A DNA stretch of 64,000 nt from UBA5195 sp034432755 (GTDB lineage Bacteria; Chloroflexota; Anaerolineae; Anaerolineales; Villigracilaceae), in contig DAOUBQ010000074.1 of the NCBI GenBank assembly GCA_034432755.1, forward strand, positions 1-64,000. Direction: 5' to 3'. This document shows, piece after piece, positions 25,227-33,640 of the stretch; position 1 is the first letter of the stretch; each line of letters starts with the position of its first letter. The notes below the pieces were generated by a model that was not told the DNA's origin, did not search any database, and saw only the letters and a list, made by a program, of their open reading frames with translations. The translations under genes were made by a program, and so were the position numbers.

Positions 25227-26627
25227 CTAAATATGAATTGCCTGGCCCTCGGCCCCGTGCGCAGCTTCCATCAGCGCCTCTGAAATAGTGGGGTGAGCGT
25301 GAACATTGCGGGCAATCTCCGCTGGGGTCAGTTCCATCATCTGCGCCAGGGTTAATTCGGGCAGCAGTTCGGTCACTTCGGGGCCAATCATCGAAGCGCC
25401 AAGCAGTTCGCCATATTTTTCATCCACCACCAGTTTAACCCAGCCGGTGTAATCGCCCAGGCCAAGCGCTTTGCCGTTGGCCTGGAAGGGGAAGCGGCCT
25501 ATTTTGACGCTGTAGCCGCGTTCCTTGGCCTGGGCCTCAGTCAGCCCAAAGGAGGCAATTTGCGGCTGGCAGTAGGTGGCGCGCGGCATCATCTCATAGT
25601 TGAGCGGGTGAATTTCATGCCCGGCAATGGCCTCAGCGGCCAAAATACCCATGGCCGAGCCAACGTGCGCCAGCATCAGTTTGCCGGTCACATCGCCAAT
25701 AGCGTAAATATTTGGCACATTGGTCTGCATTCGTTCGTTGATTTCAACAAAGCCGCGCTCCGAAATTTTAACGCCCAGTTCTTCCAGCCCCAGCCCTTTA
25801 GAATTGGGACGGAAACCGATGGCGACCAGGGCCTGCTCGGCTTCGAGTTCCTTTGTCTCACCGTTGAAAGAGACCGTTACCCGCACCCCGCTCTCGGTGG
25901 CTTCTACCGCCTCGACCTTGTGGCCAGATAAGACCTTGATTCCGCGCTTCTTAAAGGCTTTCTCCAATTCAGCCGAAACTTCCTCGTCTTCAAGCGGCAC
26001 AATGCGCGGCAGCATCTCAACGATGGTCACATCCACTCCGTAAGCGCTCCAAACGGTCGAAAATTCCACGCCAATTGCGCCAGAGCCAATGACGACCACG
26101 CTCTTGGGCAGCTTCTCCTGCAAAATCGCCTCCCAGTAGGTGACAATTTTCTCGCCGTCCACTTTCCAGGCAGCCGGCACCGCCGAGGAAGCCCCGGTTG
26201 CCACAATGATGTTTTTGGCGGTGAGTTCTGTCAGTTTGCCATCCTTATCGGTCACAGAAACCGCATTCGGCCCGATCAGCTTGGCAGTCCCCATGAAGAC
26301 GGTGATGTTGTTCTTCTTCATCAAGAATCCAATGCCCTTGACCAATCTATCCGAAACCTGGCGCGAACGCTTGACCGCCACGCTGAAATCGAGATTCAGG
26401 TTCTCGAACGAAAAGCCAAACTCCTTGCCACGCTCGCGCAGGATGTGGGCCACTTCGGCATTGCGCAGCAGCGCTTTGGAGGGGATACAGCCCACGTTCA
26501 GGCATACACCGCCCATCCATTGCTTATCAATAATGGCGGTTTTCATTCCAAGTTGCGAAGCGCGGATGGCAGCCACATAGCCGCCCGGCCCTGCGCCAAT
26601 GACCACGACATCGAATTGTTCTGACAT
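25227..26627 (-). CDS. lpdA: Dihydrolipoamide dehydrogenase (E3 / L protein)
   Basis: 466 aa from the ATG with AAAGGAGAAAC upstream; the frame is open to 26792 but that part is not conserved. The FAD site is VVVIGAGPGGYVAA, the redox disulfide GGVCLNVGCIPSK, the NAD site VVIGSGAIGVEF and the C-terminal active-site His is in VHAHPTISEAL. It re-oxidises dihydrolipoyl groups of 2-oxoacid dehydrogenases or the glycine cleavage system. Its neighbour kbl makes glycine, which would suit a glycine-cleavage role, but this is inference. Confidence 0.95.
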   Translation of the reverse strand: MSEQFDVVVIGAGPGGYVAAIRASQLGMKTAIIDKQWMGGVCLNVGCIPSKALLRNAEVAHILRERGKEFGFSFENLNLDFSVAVKRSRQVSDRLVKGIGFLMKKNNITVFMGTAKLIGPNAVSVTDKDGKLTELTAKNIIVATGASSAVPAAWKVDGEKIVTYWEAILQEKLPKSVVVIGSGAIGVEFSTVWSAYGVDVTIVEMLPRIVPLEDEEVSAELEKAFKKRGIKVLSGHKVEAVEATESGVRVTVSFNGETKELEAEQALVAIGFRPNSKGLGLEELGVKISERGFVEINERMQTNVPNIYAIGDVTGKLMLAHVGSAMGILAAEAIAGHEIHPLNYEMMPRATYCQPQIASFGLTEAQAKERGYSVKIGRFPFQANGKALGLGDYTGWVKLVVDEKYGELLGASMIGPEVTELLPELTLAQMMELTPAEIARNVHAHPTISEALMEAAHGAEGQAIHI

Positions 26628-26900
26628 AGTTTCTCCTTTGTGAATCGGGGTGATGCCCGATGATAAATTTGAGACGAGCTCTCCAATTTTACTATGCCCG
26701 CGCCAGGCGGGGCTTTTTTTAGATGCGCAAAAGCCAGGAAAGCCGCAGCCATTCGTTATGGAATGGTAATGCGTTTGCACCATTTTTAACACACTTTTTC
26801 AAAAATTAAAAAGGTATAAGATTTTCATAAGCGAGGCTTCTATTACTTCCACAAGCAAACACCCGTTCCACTTTCATCCGTCCGAAAAGGATAAAATCTC

Positions 26901-27515
26901 ATGAAAAGAAAGATGTTCTCAGTCCTCTTCATCCTCTCCCTGGTGATGACGCTGTTCTCGACTGCAGCCACCGCCCGGAGAATCTCTTTCGATTCGATTT
27001 ACCAGGTACCTGGCAAAGGCTATGTCGCGCTGTTCGATATCAAAGGCGAATGGCAGCAAGATGAACTGTGGGGATTCGTTTCCCTGCCCCGCAATCGCCA
27101 AATCAACATGGACTGCAATTTTCGTGACGATGGCAAAGTCAGTTGCGTCATCGCCGACGGAATCAGCCAGTATGCCGGGCGAATGGTGAAGTTGGTCGTT
27201 TATGGCTATCCCTTCGATGTCGTCATCCCGCCTGATGTCAGGCGCAGTGCGTCTTTTGAATCCATCCGGCACGTTTCGGGCAAGGGCTATGTTGCCCTCT
27301 TCCGAGTTTGGGGGACATGGAACAAAGATGACCTGTGGGGATTCGTTGTCCTGCCTCACAACCAACAAATCAACATGAGTTGTAATTTCATTGACGATGA
27401 CAACCTGGTTTCCTGCACCATTGCCGATGGTATCAGCCAGTGGGCCAAAAAGACGCTAAAAATCGTCTTATACGGCTACACCTTCCCGGTGACGATCCCA
27501 GGCAAGATGCCCTGA
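26901..27515 (+). CDS. Secreted protein with a duplicated ~80-residue domain, unknown function
   Basis: 204 aa. Residues 1-25 are a signal peptide (positive MKRK, hydrophobic core, cleavage near ATA-RR). The mature part is two copies of one beta-rich repeat, about 30-112 and 113-204: each has SFxSIxxVxGKGYVALF, then DLWGFV.LP, N.QINM.CNF, DGISQ.A and ends in VVYGYPFDV or VLYGYTFPV. Each copy holds two Cys (CNF, C.IADG), which could form a disulfide outside the cell. I do not recognise the family. AAAGGA precedes the ATG and a strong terminator follows, so it is probably transcribed alone. Confidence 0.75.
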   Translation: MKRKMFSVLFILSLVMTLFSTAATARRISFDSIYQVPGKGYVALFDIKGEWQQDELWGFVSLPRNRQINMDCNFRDDGKVSCVIADGISQYAGRMVKLVVYGYPFDVVIPPDVRRSASFESIRHVSGKGYVALFRVWGTWNKDDLWGFVVLPHNQQINMSCNFIDDDNLVSCTIADGISQWAKKTLKIVLYGYTFPVTIPGKMP

Positions 27516-27563
27516 AATCAAGGCGGGTTAAGAGCCAGCCCCAGTATCTTGCTCGCTTATGCA

Positions 27564-27600
27564 CCAAATAAAAAGCGCCCAATGAGCGCTTTTTATTTGG
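27564..27600. terminator. Intrinsic terminator
   Basis: A perfect 15-bp inverted repeat CCAAATAAAAAGCGC / GCGCTTTTTATTTGG with a 7-base loop. The rest of the gap to 27877 holds nothing I recognise. Confidence 0.9.
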
Positions 27601-27877
27601 ATAATATCTTCGCCATTTTCAGTTCAGGCAGTTTAAAAAACCGGAGATAAACAGCGATGAACGTTTTTTCGCTTTGAATCAAATCTACAAAGAAGGAAAG
27701 GCGCTAATTTTACGGGCATTTTCCTTCGCACCTTTTGTGTACATGGGATGTAGAGTCAGATTTGAAAAACGCTTGCTTTTCAAACGGACAATCATTAAAA
27801 TCAGTAATAAAGGGAGTAAAGAAGAATATTTCGACACGTTCAGGTCATTTTATTAACAAAACCAAACCGCTTCTTCA

Positions 27878-27886
27878 TGCTAAAAT
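27878..27886 (+). promoter_or_regulatory. Extended -10 promoter of the Ser/Thr kinase gene
   Basis: TGCTAAAAT, an extended -10 (TGn plus TAAAAT), ends 7 bases before the ATG at 27894. No Shine-Dalgarno and no -35 are visible, so a leaderless mRNA is likely. Confidence 0.5.
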
Positions 27887-27893
27887 AAATCTT

Positions 27894-30047
27894 ATGACAC
27901 TGCAAAAAATTGGCCGTTATGAAATCAAGTCTGAGTTGGGACGCGGCGGCATGGCCACCGTATACAAAGCCTACGACCCGCTCTTCGAGCGCGAAGTAGC
28001 CTTGAAAGTCTTGCCGCGCGAGATGCTGCACGACCCGCAGTTTCGGGTGCGTTTCGAACGAGAAGCCAAAACCATCGCCGCGCTGGAACACCCGGCCATT
28101 GTGCCGGTTTATGATGTCGGGGAAGAAGACGGCCAGCCATACTTCGTCATGCGGTACATGACCGGCGGCTCATTGCAGGAACGGATTGCCCAAGGGCCTA
28201 TCTCGCTCTCCGAAGCGGCTCGTATTTTTACCAAATTGGCGCCCGCCCTCGATGAAGCCCACACCAAAGGCATCATCCACCGTGACCTAAAGCCGGGCAA
28301 CATCTTGTTCGACCGAATCGGCGAACCCTACGTTTCCGATTTCGGGATTGCCAAAATCACCCAGGCGCAAGGCGCCACAGTGACAGGTGGCGCGATTATC
28401 GGCACCCCCGCCTACATGAGTCCCGAACAAGCCCAGGGCGAGCAGGTAGACGGGCGCAGCGATATCTACGCGCTCGGTGTGATTCTCTATGAAATGCTCT
28501 CTGGCGTCCAGCCGTACCAGGCTACGACCCCGATGGCGGTGGTCGTCAAGCACATCACAGAACCTATTCCCCACATTCTCGACAGCAACCCCAACCTGCC
28601 CGTTGACATTGAACCGATTATCGAAAAGGCCATGGCGAAAAGCCGGGACGAACGATTTGGCACTGCCACAGAACTGGCGGATGCCGTTGCAGAGGTCGCG
28701 CACGGCGCAAGCGGCCAGGATGCCATCAAGACCGCTTCGATGCGCGCCACGCAGGTCGCTGCCGCCAAAACGCGCATGGTCGCTGCCAAAACCAAAGTGA
28801 GCGAGAAAACCGCCCAGCCCAAAAGCGGCCCCTCGGCCTGGTGGTTGATTGCGCCCGTTCTCCTGGTTCTCGCTCTGGCCGGGTTGGGCAGGGGGGGATT
28901 CATGCTCTTTTCCGCGCTTTCACCAACTGCTACGCTCCAGATCACCAATACTCTCGCTCCGCTTATCCCGCCCACAAACGCCCTTCTGCCGACCGAGTCA
29001 CCCACCGAAGCGCCCACCCAAACGTCGGTTCCGCCCACCGAAGCACCTACCTTTACCCCTGAGCCATCCACCCCAACCCCTTCATCCTCCCGTCCCATCA
29101 TCGGCGGCGCAGACCAGGTGGCCTTCATTGCAAACAACGAAATCTGGCTCATGAACATGGACGGCTCGGAACTGACCCAACTGACCAACGACAACCGCCT
29201 GCCCAAAACCGACTTGCAATGGATACCCGGCACGCGCACCCTGGTCTTCATTAGCCTGACGAATGTCAAAACAGTGGACGCCGATACCAAACAGGTTGAT
29301 ACCATCCTCTCCTTCCCCGCTGCCCGCTTCCTCGATACCTTCCAGATCTCGCCCGATGGCAAACAGGTTGCCATTTCCCTCAACCGTGAAATGTACATTG
29401 TGCCGTTCGACCTGGAAAAATTCAAAACCGTGCGCGGCAGAGACCAATTGCGCGCCATGAAGGGCTGCTTAAGTTACACCGGCGAAACGCAGGCCGCCGT
29501 GCCGCTCGAAGAGTTTCGCTGGAGCGCCGATAGTAAAATTGCAGCCTGGTCACTGTCTGTCGTCGGATTGAGCGGAAAAGCCGAAGACATCATCCGCCTG
29601 GTGAATATCAGCACCTGTGACCCGCAAAGGTTGGTCAAGATAGACGAATTCCCTGGAACACGCTTCACCCCCGAAGGCTTCCTGGCCGATGGCAACATCC
29701 CCGATTTTGACTGGGATGGCGAAACCCTGTTCGTGCTAAACACCTCCCATCGTAACAATGGCTGGGGCTATATGTACATCTACAACCGCGAAATTCGCCA
29801 GGGTACGCAGGAAAACCCAGCCCTGGCCCGGTCACGCTGCTGTTACCGCGATGCACGCTGGAGCCCGGACCGCAGCTACCTCTTTTTTGCCTTCCAAAGC
29901 AAAGACATCCTTGAGGCCCCCGTGCAATTGTATTACATCCCTGCCAACGCCCTGCGCACCGGAATCGAATTCGAGCCTATCCCCATTCCCGATAATTTAT
30001 TCCGGCCCAAAGACTCCCCGCAGTTTGCCCTGCATCCTGCGCAATAA
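27894..30047 (+). CDS. Membrane Ser/Thr protein kinase with extracellular beta-propeller-like sensor
   Basis: 717 aa from the ATG giving MTLQKIGRYEIKSELGRGG; an upstream in-frame ATG adds a non-kinase-like stretch. Residues 8-270 are a PknB-type kinase: GRGGMATVYKA, VALKVL, HRDLKPGNILFD, DFGIAK, GTPAYMSPEQ. A basic juxtamembrane region leads to one membrane helix near residues 318-345. A Pro/Thr-rich stalk (TPSSSRPIIGG) and a TolB/WD-like C-terminal half follow (ISPDGKQVAISLN, ARWSPDRSYLFF). The external part probably senses wall or soluble ligands. The stop lies within a terminator hairpin shared with pyrD. Confidence 0.9.
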   Translation: MTLQKIGRYEIKSELGRGGMATVYKAYDPLFEREVALKVLPREMLHDPQFRVRFEREAKTIAALEHPAIVPVYDVGEEDGQPYFVMRYMTGGSLQERIAQGPISLSEAARIFTKLAPALDEAHTKGIIHRDLKPGNILFDRIGEPYVSDFGIAKITQAQGATVTGGAIIGTPAYMSPEQAQGEQVDGRSDIYALGVILYEMLSGVQPYQATTPMAVVVKHITEPIPHILDSNPNLPVDIEPIIEKAMAKSRDERFGTATELADAVAEVAHGASGQDAIKTASMRATQVAAAKTRMVAAKTKVSEKTAQPKSGPSAWWLIAPVLLVLALAGLGRGGFMLFSALSPTATLQITNTLAPLIPPTNALLPTESPTEAPTQTSVPPTEAPTFTPEPSTPTPSSSRPIIGGADQVAFIANNEIWLMNMDGSELTQLTNDNRLPKTDLQWIPGTRTLVFISLTNVKTVDADTKQVDTILSFPAARFLDTFQISPDGKQVAISLNREMYIVPFDLEKFKTVRGRDQLRAMKGCLSYTGETQAAVPLEEFRWSADSKIAAWSLSVVGLSGKAEDIIRLVNISTCDPQRLVKIDEFPGTRFTPEGFLADGNIPDFDWDGETLFVLNTSHRNNGWGYMYIYNREIRQGTQENPALARSRCCYRDARWSPDRSYLFFAFQSKDILEAPVQLYYIPANALRTGIEFEPIPIPDNLFRPKDSPQFALHPAQ

Positions 30048-30068
30048 GACGGGTTTAAATCCGTCTTA
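30045..30068. terminator. Shared terminator hairpin overlapping two convergent stop codons
   Basis: TAAGACGG / CCGTCTTA with an 8-base loop. The left arm begins with the kinase stop TAA, and the pyrD stop lies in the loop. A T-rich tail (ATATTTTTC) follows on the plus strand. Confidence 0.75.
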
Positions 30069-31065
30069 CAATATTTTTCACCAGCCCCGGCCCGGCATAC
30101 ACCAGACCCGTATAGACCTGGATGAGCGTTGCTCCCAGGTCTAATTTTCTTTTGGCGTCATCGGGGGTCATAATTCCGCCCACAGCAATGACCGGAACTT
30201 GTCCATTCACCCGCGCGACGACTTTTTCCAGCACGCAATCAGACAAGGCTGTCAGCGGCCTTCCGCTCAAGCCGCCTGATTCTGCCCTGAGCGGGGAACG
30301 GATTCCCTCACGACTGAGAGTCGTGTTCGTAGCGATGATGCCATCCATGCCGGCCTCCAAAATCGCCCCCACCGCGTCATCCAGCTCTTCATCCGACAAA
30401 TCAGGGGCAATTTTTACTAACACCGGACGGTTGACTTTTGCCATCCGACGTTCATCTGCAATCGCGCCGAGCAATCCCTCTAACATCTCGCGCCCCTGCA
30501 AACGGCGCAGCCCAACCGTGTTGGGCGAAGAAATGTTGATTGCCAGGTAATCGGCCAGCGGCGCGAAGGCGCGCATCAGCGTAATATAGTCCTGGGCGGC
30601 GTTTTCGAGCAGCGTATCCTTATTTTTTCCCAAATTCAGCCCCAATACGACGCCCCCAGGCCGCTTACCGATGACTGATAGCTGCTTACTGGGATACTGC
30701 ATCCCCCGCCCCGGAAACCCCATCCGATTAATCACCCCTTGCTCCTCGATCAGCCGGAACACCCTCGGTTTGGGGTTGCCCGGCTGCGGGCGCGGCGTGA
30801 CCGTTCCCAGTTCGAGATGCCCAAACCCCAGCGTGGATAGACCATAGACGGCAACCCCGTCCTTATCGTAGCCGGCAGCCAGGCCAACCGGGTTTCTGAA
30901 GTTCAGCCCAAAAGCGTGAACCGGCCTGGGGGGTGCCGAAAACATCCTTGCGAGCAGCCAGCGGCTCGGCGGCACGAGTCCCGCCAGGCGCACCAGTTGC
31001 AGGGTCAGGTGGTGGGCTGTTTCAGGGTCGAGTTTGAACAAAAAGGAACGGAAAAGGGGATACAT
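30055..31065 (-). CDS. pyrD: Dihydroorotate dehydrogenase (quinone), class 2
   Basis: 336 aa, the class 2 length. The N-terminal membrane-associating helix region (FKLDPETAHHLTL) is present. FMN/orotate site landmarks are NPVGLAAGYDKDG, NRMGFPGRG, LAINISSPNT (catalytic Ser), VKIAPDLSDEEL, TNTTLSREG and GGIMTPDDA. It oxidises dihydroorotate to orotate with membrane quinone in pyrimidine synthesis. It is coupled (TAATG) to the metal permease gene upstream, an unusual place for pyrD. Confidence 0.95.
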   Translation of the reverse strand: MYPLFRSFLFKLDPETAHHLTLQLVRLAGLVPPSRWLLARMFSAPPRPVHAFGLNFRNPVGLAAGYDKDGVAVYGLSTLGFGHLELGTVTPRPQPGNPKPRVFRLIEEQGVINRMGFPGRGMQYPSKQLSVIGKRPGGVVLGLNLGKNKDTLLENAAQDYITLMRAFAPLADYLAINISSPNTVGLRRLQGREMLEGLLGAIADERRMAKVNRPVLVKIAPDLSDEELDDAVGAILEAGMDGIIATNTTLSREGIRSPLRAESGGLSGRPLTALSDCVLEKVVARVNGQVPVIAVGGIMTPDDAKRKLDLGATLIQVYTGLVYAGPGLVKNIVRRI

Positions 31066-31877
31066 TAGCGCCTGCCACGTTTGAGAAGGAACACTACCAG
31101 GAAGATGGCAGTCGCTGTCAACACAATGGCCGAGCCAGAGACGATGTTCAGGTAATAACTGAGATACAACCCGGCCAGCGAGGAGAACGCGCCAATAGCC
31201 GCCGAGATGAACATCATCGGCGCCAAGCGGCGCGCCAGCAGGTAAGCCGTTGCGGCGGGCGTGACCAGCATGGCGGCCACCAGCCCGATTCCAACCGTCT
31301 GCAGCGAGATAACAACCGTCACCGCCAGCAGAATGAGCATGATGTTGCGCAGCAGTTCGGCGGGCAGGCGCAAGGTGGCAGCCAGGATAGGGTCAAATGA
31401 AATAATCAGGAAGGGCCGATAGAGCAGGAACACCGTTACCAAAATGGCGAGTCCCAGCCCAAAGGTCATCCACAAGTCGGACGGGGAAACGCCCAACACG
31501 TTACCAAACAGGATATGACTCAAATCGACAGCATAAGTGCGGATGGAGGAAATCAACGCCACGCCAAGCGCCAGCGCCGCTGCAAACAGGATTCCGATGG
31601 CGGTGTCTTCCTGAATGGCGCCCTGACGCGAGAAAAAGCCAATCAGCAAGGCAACAACGATGGCAGCGACCAGCGCGCCGACCAGCAAGTTGCCGCCAAG
31701 CAGGTAGGCCACTGCCACGCCGGGCAAGATGGCGTGCGCCAGCGCGTCTCCCAAAAAGGCCATGCCGCGCAAGACGACATAGGCCCCCATGACGGCGCAC
31801 AGAATACCAACGATGACGGCGGCGGCCATGCCACGCTGCATGAAAGCGTAAGATAAGGGTTGGAGAAAAAATTCCAT
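31065..31877 (-). CDS. znuB: Metal ABC transporter permease (ZnuB/MntB type)
   Basis: 270 aa from the ATG overlapping the znuC stop as TAATG, the same coupling seen into pyrD; an ATG four codons upstream is also possible. About eight to nine helices with the family 3 ABC permease pattern: GAYVVLRGMAFLGDALAHAILPG, VDLSHILFGNVLG and the VGIGLVAAMLVTPAATA segment. It carries zinc (or manganese) inward. The Zur-like regulator in the same operon favours zinc. Confidence 0.9.
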   Translation of the reverse strand: MEFFLQPLSYAFMQRGMAAAVIVGILCAVMGAYVVLRGMAFLGDALAHAILPGVAVAYLLGGNLLVGALVAAIVVALLIGFFSRQGAIQEDTAIGILFAAALALGVALISSIRTYAVDLSHILFGNVLGVSPSDLWMTFGLGLAILVTVFLLYRPFLIISFDPILAATLRLPAELLRNIMLILLAVTVVISLQTVGIGLVAAMLVTPAATAYLLARRLAPMMFISAAIGAFSSLAGLYLSYYLNIVSGSAIVLTATAIFLVVFLLKRGRR

Positions 31878-32644
31878 TATGGACAGCATTCATCCACCAG
31901 CAACGCGCCGGTTTCTGTGACCAACAACGCGCTGCCGAAGGCTTTAGAAAGATTTTCCTGTTTCAGGACCTCGCGCGGTTCGCCATAGGCAACCAGGCCC
32001 TTATTGAGCAGCAAGACCCGGTCGAAACGGCTGGCGGCCAGGTTTAAGTCGTGGGTGGAAATTATCGTGGTCACCTGCCGCTCGCGCAGGGTATCGAGCA
32101 GGCGCAGGGTTGTTTCCTGGGTGGTGACATCTACCCCGGTAAACGGCTCATCCATCAACAGGATGTGCGGGTTTTGGGCGAGGGCGCGCGCCAAAAAGAC
32201 GCGCTGCTGTTGACCGCCTGAGAGGTCGCTAATGGAGCGCTCTGCCAAATCTGCGATTCCCATCTCTTCCAGGCTGCGCTGCACGATTTTATGGTCATTT
32301 TTTGATGGGCGGCGCAGCCAGCCCTGGGCGCCATAGCGGCCCATCATCACCACATCGCGCACCGTAACCGGAAAACGCCAGTCCACTTCCTCGCGCTGCG
32401 GAACATAAGCCACGCAATCCTGATGTGCGCCGAGCAACAGGCCATGAATCAAAATCTGGCCCTGCTGAAGCGGCAAAATTCCGACCAGCGCCTTAAACAA
32501 GGTTGACTTTCCTGCGCCATTGGGACCAACCACAGCCACCCGCGCGCCATGCGGAACGTTAAACGAAACATGGCTCAAAATAATTTTTTCGCCATAGGCG
32601 ATCGAGATGTTTTGGATATCAAGCCGGTGAGGGGTGTCAGTCAT
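31877..32644 (-). CDS. znuC: Metal ABC transporter ATP-binding protein (ZnuC type)
   Basis: 255 aa from the ATG at 32644. Walker A GPNGAGKST, signature ISDLSGGQQQRVFLARA, Walker B ILLMDEPFTGVD, switch STHDLN. The YVPQREEVDWRFPVTVRDVVMMGRY region is characteristic of zinc/manganese importers. It begins one base after the stop of the small membrane-protein gene. No substrate-binding protein gene (znuA) is present in the operon. Confidence 0.92.
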   Translation of the reverse strand: MTDTPHRLDIQNISIAYGEKIILSHVSFNVPHGARVAVVGPNGAGKSTLFKALVGILPLQQGQILIHGLLLGAHQDCVAYVPQREEVDWRFPVTVRDVVMMGRYGAQGWLRRPSKNDHKIVQRSLEEMGIADLAERSISDLSGGQQQRVFLARALAQNPHILLMDEPFTGVDVTTQETTLRLLDTLRERQVTTIISTHDLNLAASRFDRVLLLNKGLVAYGEPREVLKQENLSKAFGSALLVTETGALLVDECCP

Positions 32645-32645
32645 A

Positions 32646-32831
32646 TCAAGCAAACGTCGTTGTGTGATACACCACCGAACCAACCACGAGCAAAACAATC
32701 ACGCCGCCGGTGATGGCGGCAATCGGTTTTTCGGTTTTGGTCTCACCGTTTGCCAGTTTCTTTTTCTGATCGGCGTTCAACTTTGCACCCACCGCTCCGG
32801 CGACGGGGACAGCAGCACAAAACATGCACAT
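32646..32831 (-). CDS. Small Cys-containing single-span membrane protein in the zinc operon
   Basis: 61 aa from the ATG behind AAAAGGAGAGAACG. It begins MCMFCAAVPVAGAVG, with a CxxxC-type pair next to the N-terminus that could bind metal. A charged stretch (DQKKKLANGETKTEK) and one hydrophobic helix near residues 38-54 follow. I do not recognise a family. Its position between zur and znuC, with near-zero spacing, suggests an accessory role in zinc uptake or sensing. Confidence 0.65.
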   Translation of the reverse strand: MCMFCAAVPVAGAVGAKLNADQKKKLANGETKTEKPIAAITGGVIVLLVVGSVVYHTTTFA

Positions 32832-32848
32832 CGTTCTCTCCTTTTTGT

Positions 32849-33265
32849 TTATTGGCATTCCTGGCACAATCCAAACAATTGCAACCAGTGTTCTTGAACA
32901 GTGTAGCCAGTTTTTTGGGCGATGGCGCGGAATAAATAATCGAGGTCATCGCCCTCAAAAAAAGTCACACGCCCGCATTTTTGGCATAAAAGCAAGTGTT
33001 GGTGTCCCTGGCTGGCGGCGATGAAGGCCTGGCAGCCGCCCGGTTGGTGGACGCGCTGAATAAGGTGTAATTCTTCCAGTTTTTCCAGCGTTCGGTAGAC
33101 GGTTACCAATCCCAGTTCAGGGTGGGCGGCACGGGCCAAGTCGAACACTTCGATGGGGGTCAGAGCGCGAGAGGTGGCAGCCACTGTCTCCACCACCGCC
33201 CGGCGCGATTCGGTCAGGCGGTATCCATGTACTTGCAAAGCGTTCAACCAGGTTTCAGTAGACAT
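32849..33265 (-). CDS. zur: Zur-like Fur-family zinc regulator
   Basis: 138 aa from ATG at 33265. Winged helix (YRLTESRRAVVETV, LGLVTVYRTLEKL), then a metal domain with HQHLLLCQKCGRV and a C-terminal CQEC pair, the structural zinc tetra-Cys site. It is the first gene of the zinc uptake operon and has a palindromic operator just upstream, so it is most likely a zinc-responsive autorepressor. Fur is an alternative, but the ABC genes favour Zur. Confidence 0.85.
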   Translation of the reverse strand: MSTETWLNALQVHGYRLTESRRAVVETVAATSRALTPIEVFDLARAAHPELGLVTVYRTLEKLEELHLIQRVHQPGGCQAFIAASQGHQHLLLCQKCGRVTFFEGDDLDYLFRAIAQKTGYTVQEHWLQLFGLCQECQ

Positions 33266-33278
33266 AAGCCCTCTTTTT

Positions 33279-33295
33279 ATGAAAATCGTTTTCAT
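33279..33295. promoter_or_regulatory. Zur-box-like palindrome
   Basis: ATGAAAA-TCG-TTTTCAT, a palindrome with perfect 7-bp arms, 14 bases upstream of zur. It resembles the actinobacterial Zur box TGAAAATNATTTTCA. Confidence 0.75.
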
Positions 33296-33351
33296 TATAG
33301 GGGGAAACCCAAAACGGGTCAAGATAAGTTTTTGAAATTGGGAAAAATTCC

Positions 33352-33380
33352 TTGACGCATCCAACCCGGCGTGATAAAAT
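33352..33380 (+). promoter_or_regulatory. Strong promoter before a 32-codon ORF
   Basis: TTGACG, 17-base spacer, TAAAAT. It is followed after 41 bases by the small ORF at 33422 with an AAAGGAG site. Confidence 0.8.
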
Positions 33381-33421
33381 TTAGCTTATTATTAATTTTT
33401 CAAGAAAGGAGCGCACGACCG

Positions 33422-33520
33422 ATGACACAGTTCGACACCTGCATCAAGAATTCCGTCCGCGCCACTGTTTTGGGCGGTGGTGTGGCTGTTGATTATCAGA
33501 GTGCGCCTGTTTCCAGGTAG
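33422..33520 (+). CDS. Small ORF, 32 codons, unknown (possible leader peptide or micro-protein)
   Basis: MTQFDTCIKNSVRATVLGGG, then VAVDYQSAPVSR and stop. It has its own near-consensus promoter, a good ribosome site (AAGAAAGGAGCG) and is followed by two intrinsic terminators before the GNAT gene, so it forms an independent mini-transcript or an attenuator leader. The sequence is neither strongly hydrophobic nor rich in one codon type as in amino-acid attenuators. The signals around it are much better than chance. Confidence 0.55.
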   Translation: MTQFDTCIKNSVRATVLGGGVAVDYQSAPVSR

Positions 33521-33546
33521 ATTACGCGAAGTTATCCGTAAACACC

Positions 33547-33576
33547 GGCCACGGCGTACCCGCCCGTGGCCTTTTT
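33547..33576 (+). terminator. Intrinsic terminator 1 after small ORF
   Basis: GGCCACGG / CCGTGGCC with a 9-base loop and TTTTTA tail. Confidence 0.88.
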
Positions 33577-33582
33577 ATTTCT

Positions 33583-33630
33583 AAAAAGCGGCCAGGGGCA
33601 AAAAACCTGTGGCCGTTTTTTTATTTTTCA
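33583..33630 (+). terminator. Intrinsic terminator 2 directly before the GNAT gene
   Basis: AAAAAGCGGCCAGGG pairs, with one bulge, to CCTGTGGCCGTTTTTTT. It shares the GGCCA stem core with terminator 1, so alternative pairing between the two hairpins is possible. Confidence 0.7.
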
Positions 33631-33640
33631 AGGAGCAATC

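Noticed and set aside
25214..25282. 22-codon ORF with AAAGGAG site near the end of lpdA
   Set aside because: It overlaps the lpdA 3' end in antisense and has no promoter or conserved feature; the ribosome-site match is probably chance.
26690..26720. Terminator-like GCCCGCGCCAGGCGGGGC with T-run
   Set aside because: It lies upstream of lpdA with no plus-strand gene ending there, and the stem is imperfect; not supported as a functional terminator.
28487..29458. 323-codon minus-strand frame
   Set aside because: Antisense to the Ser/Thr kinase stalk region; low-complexity Ser/Val-rich translation without motifs.
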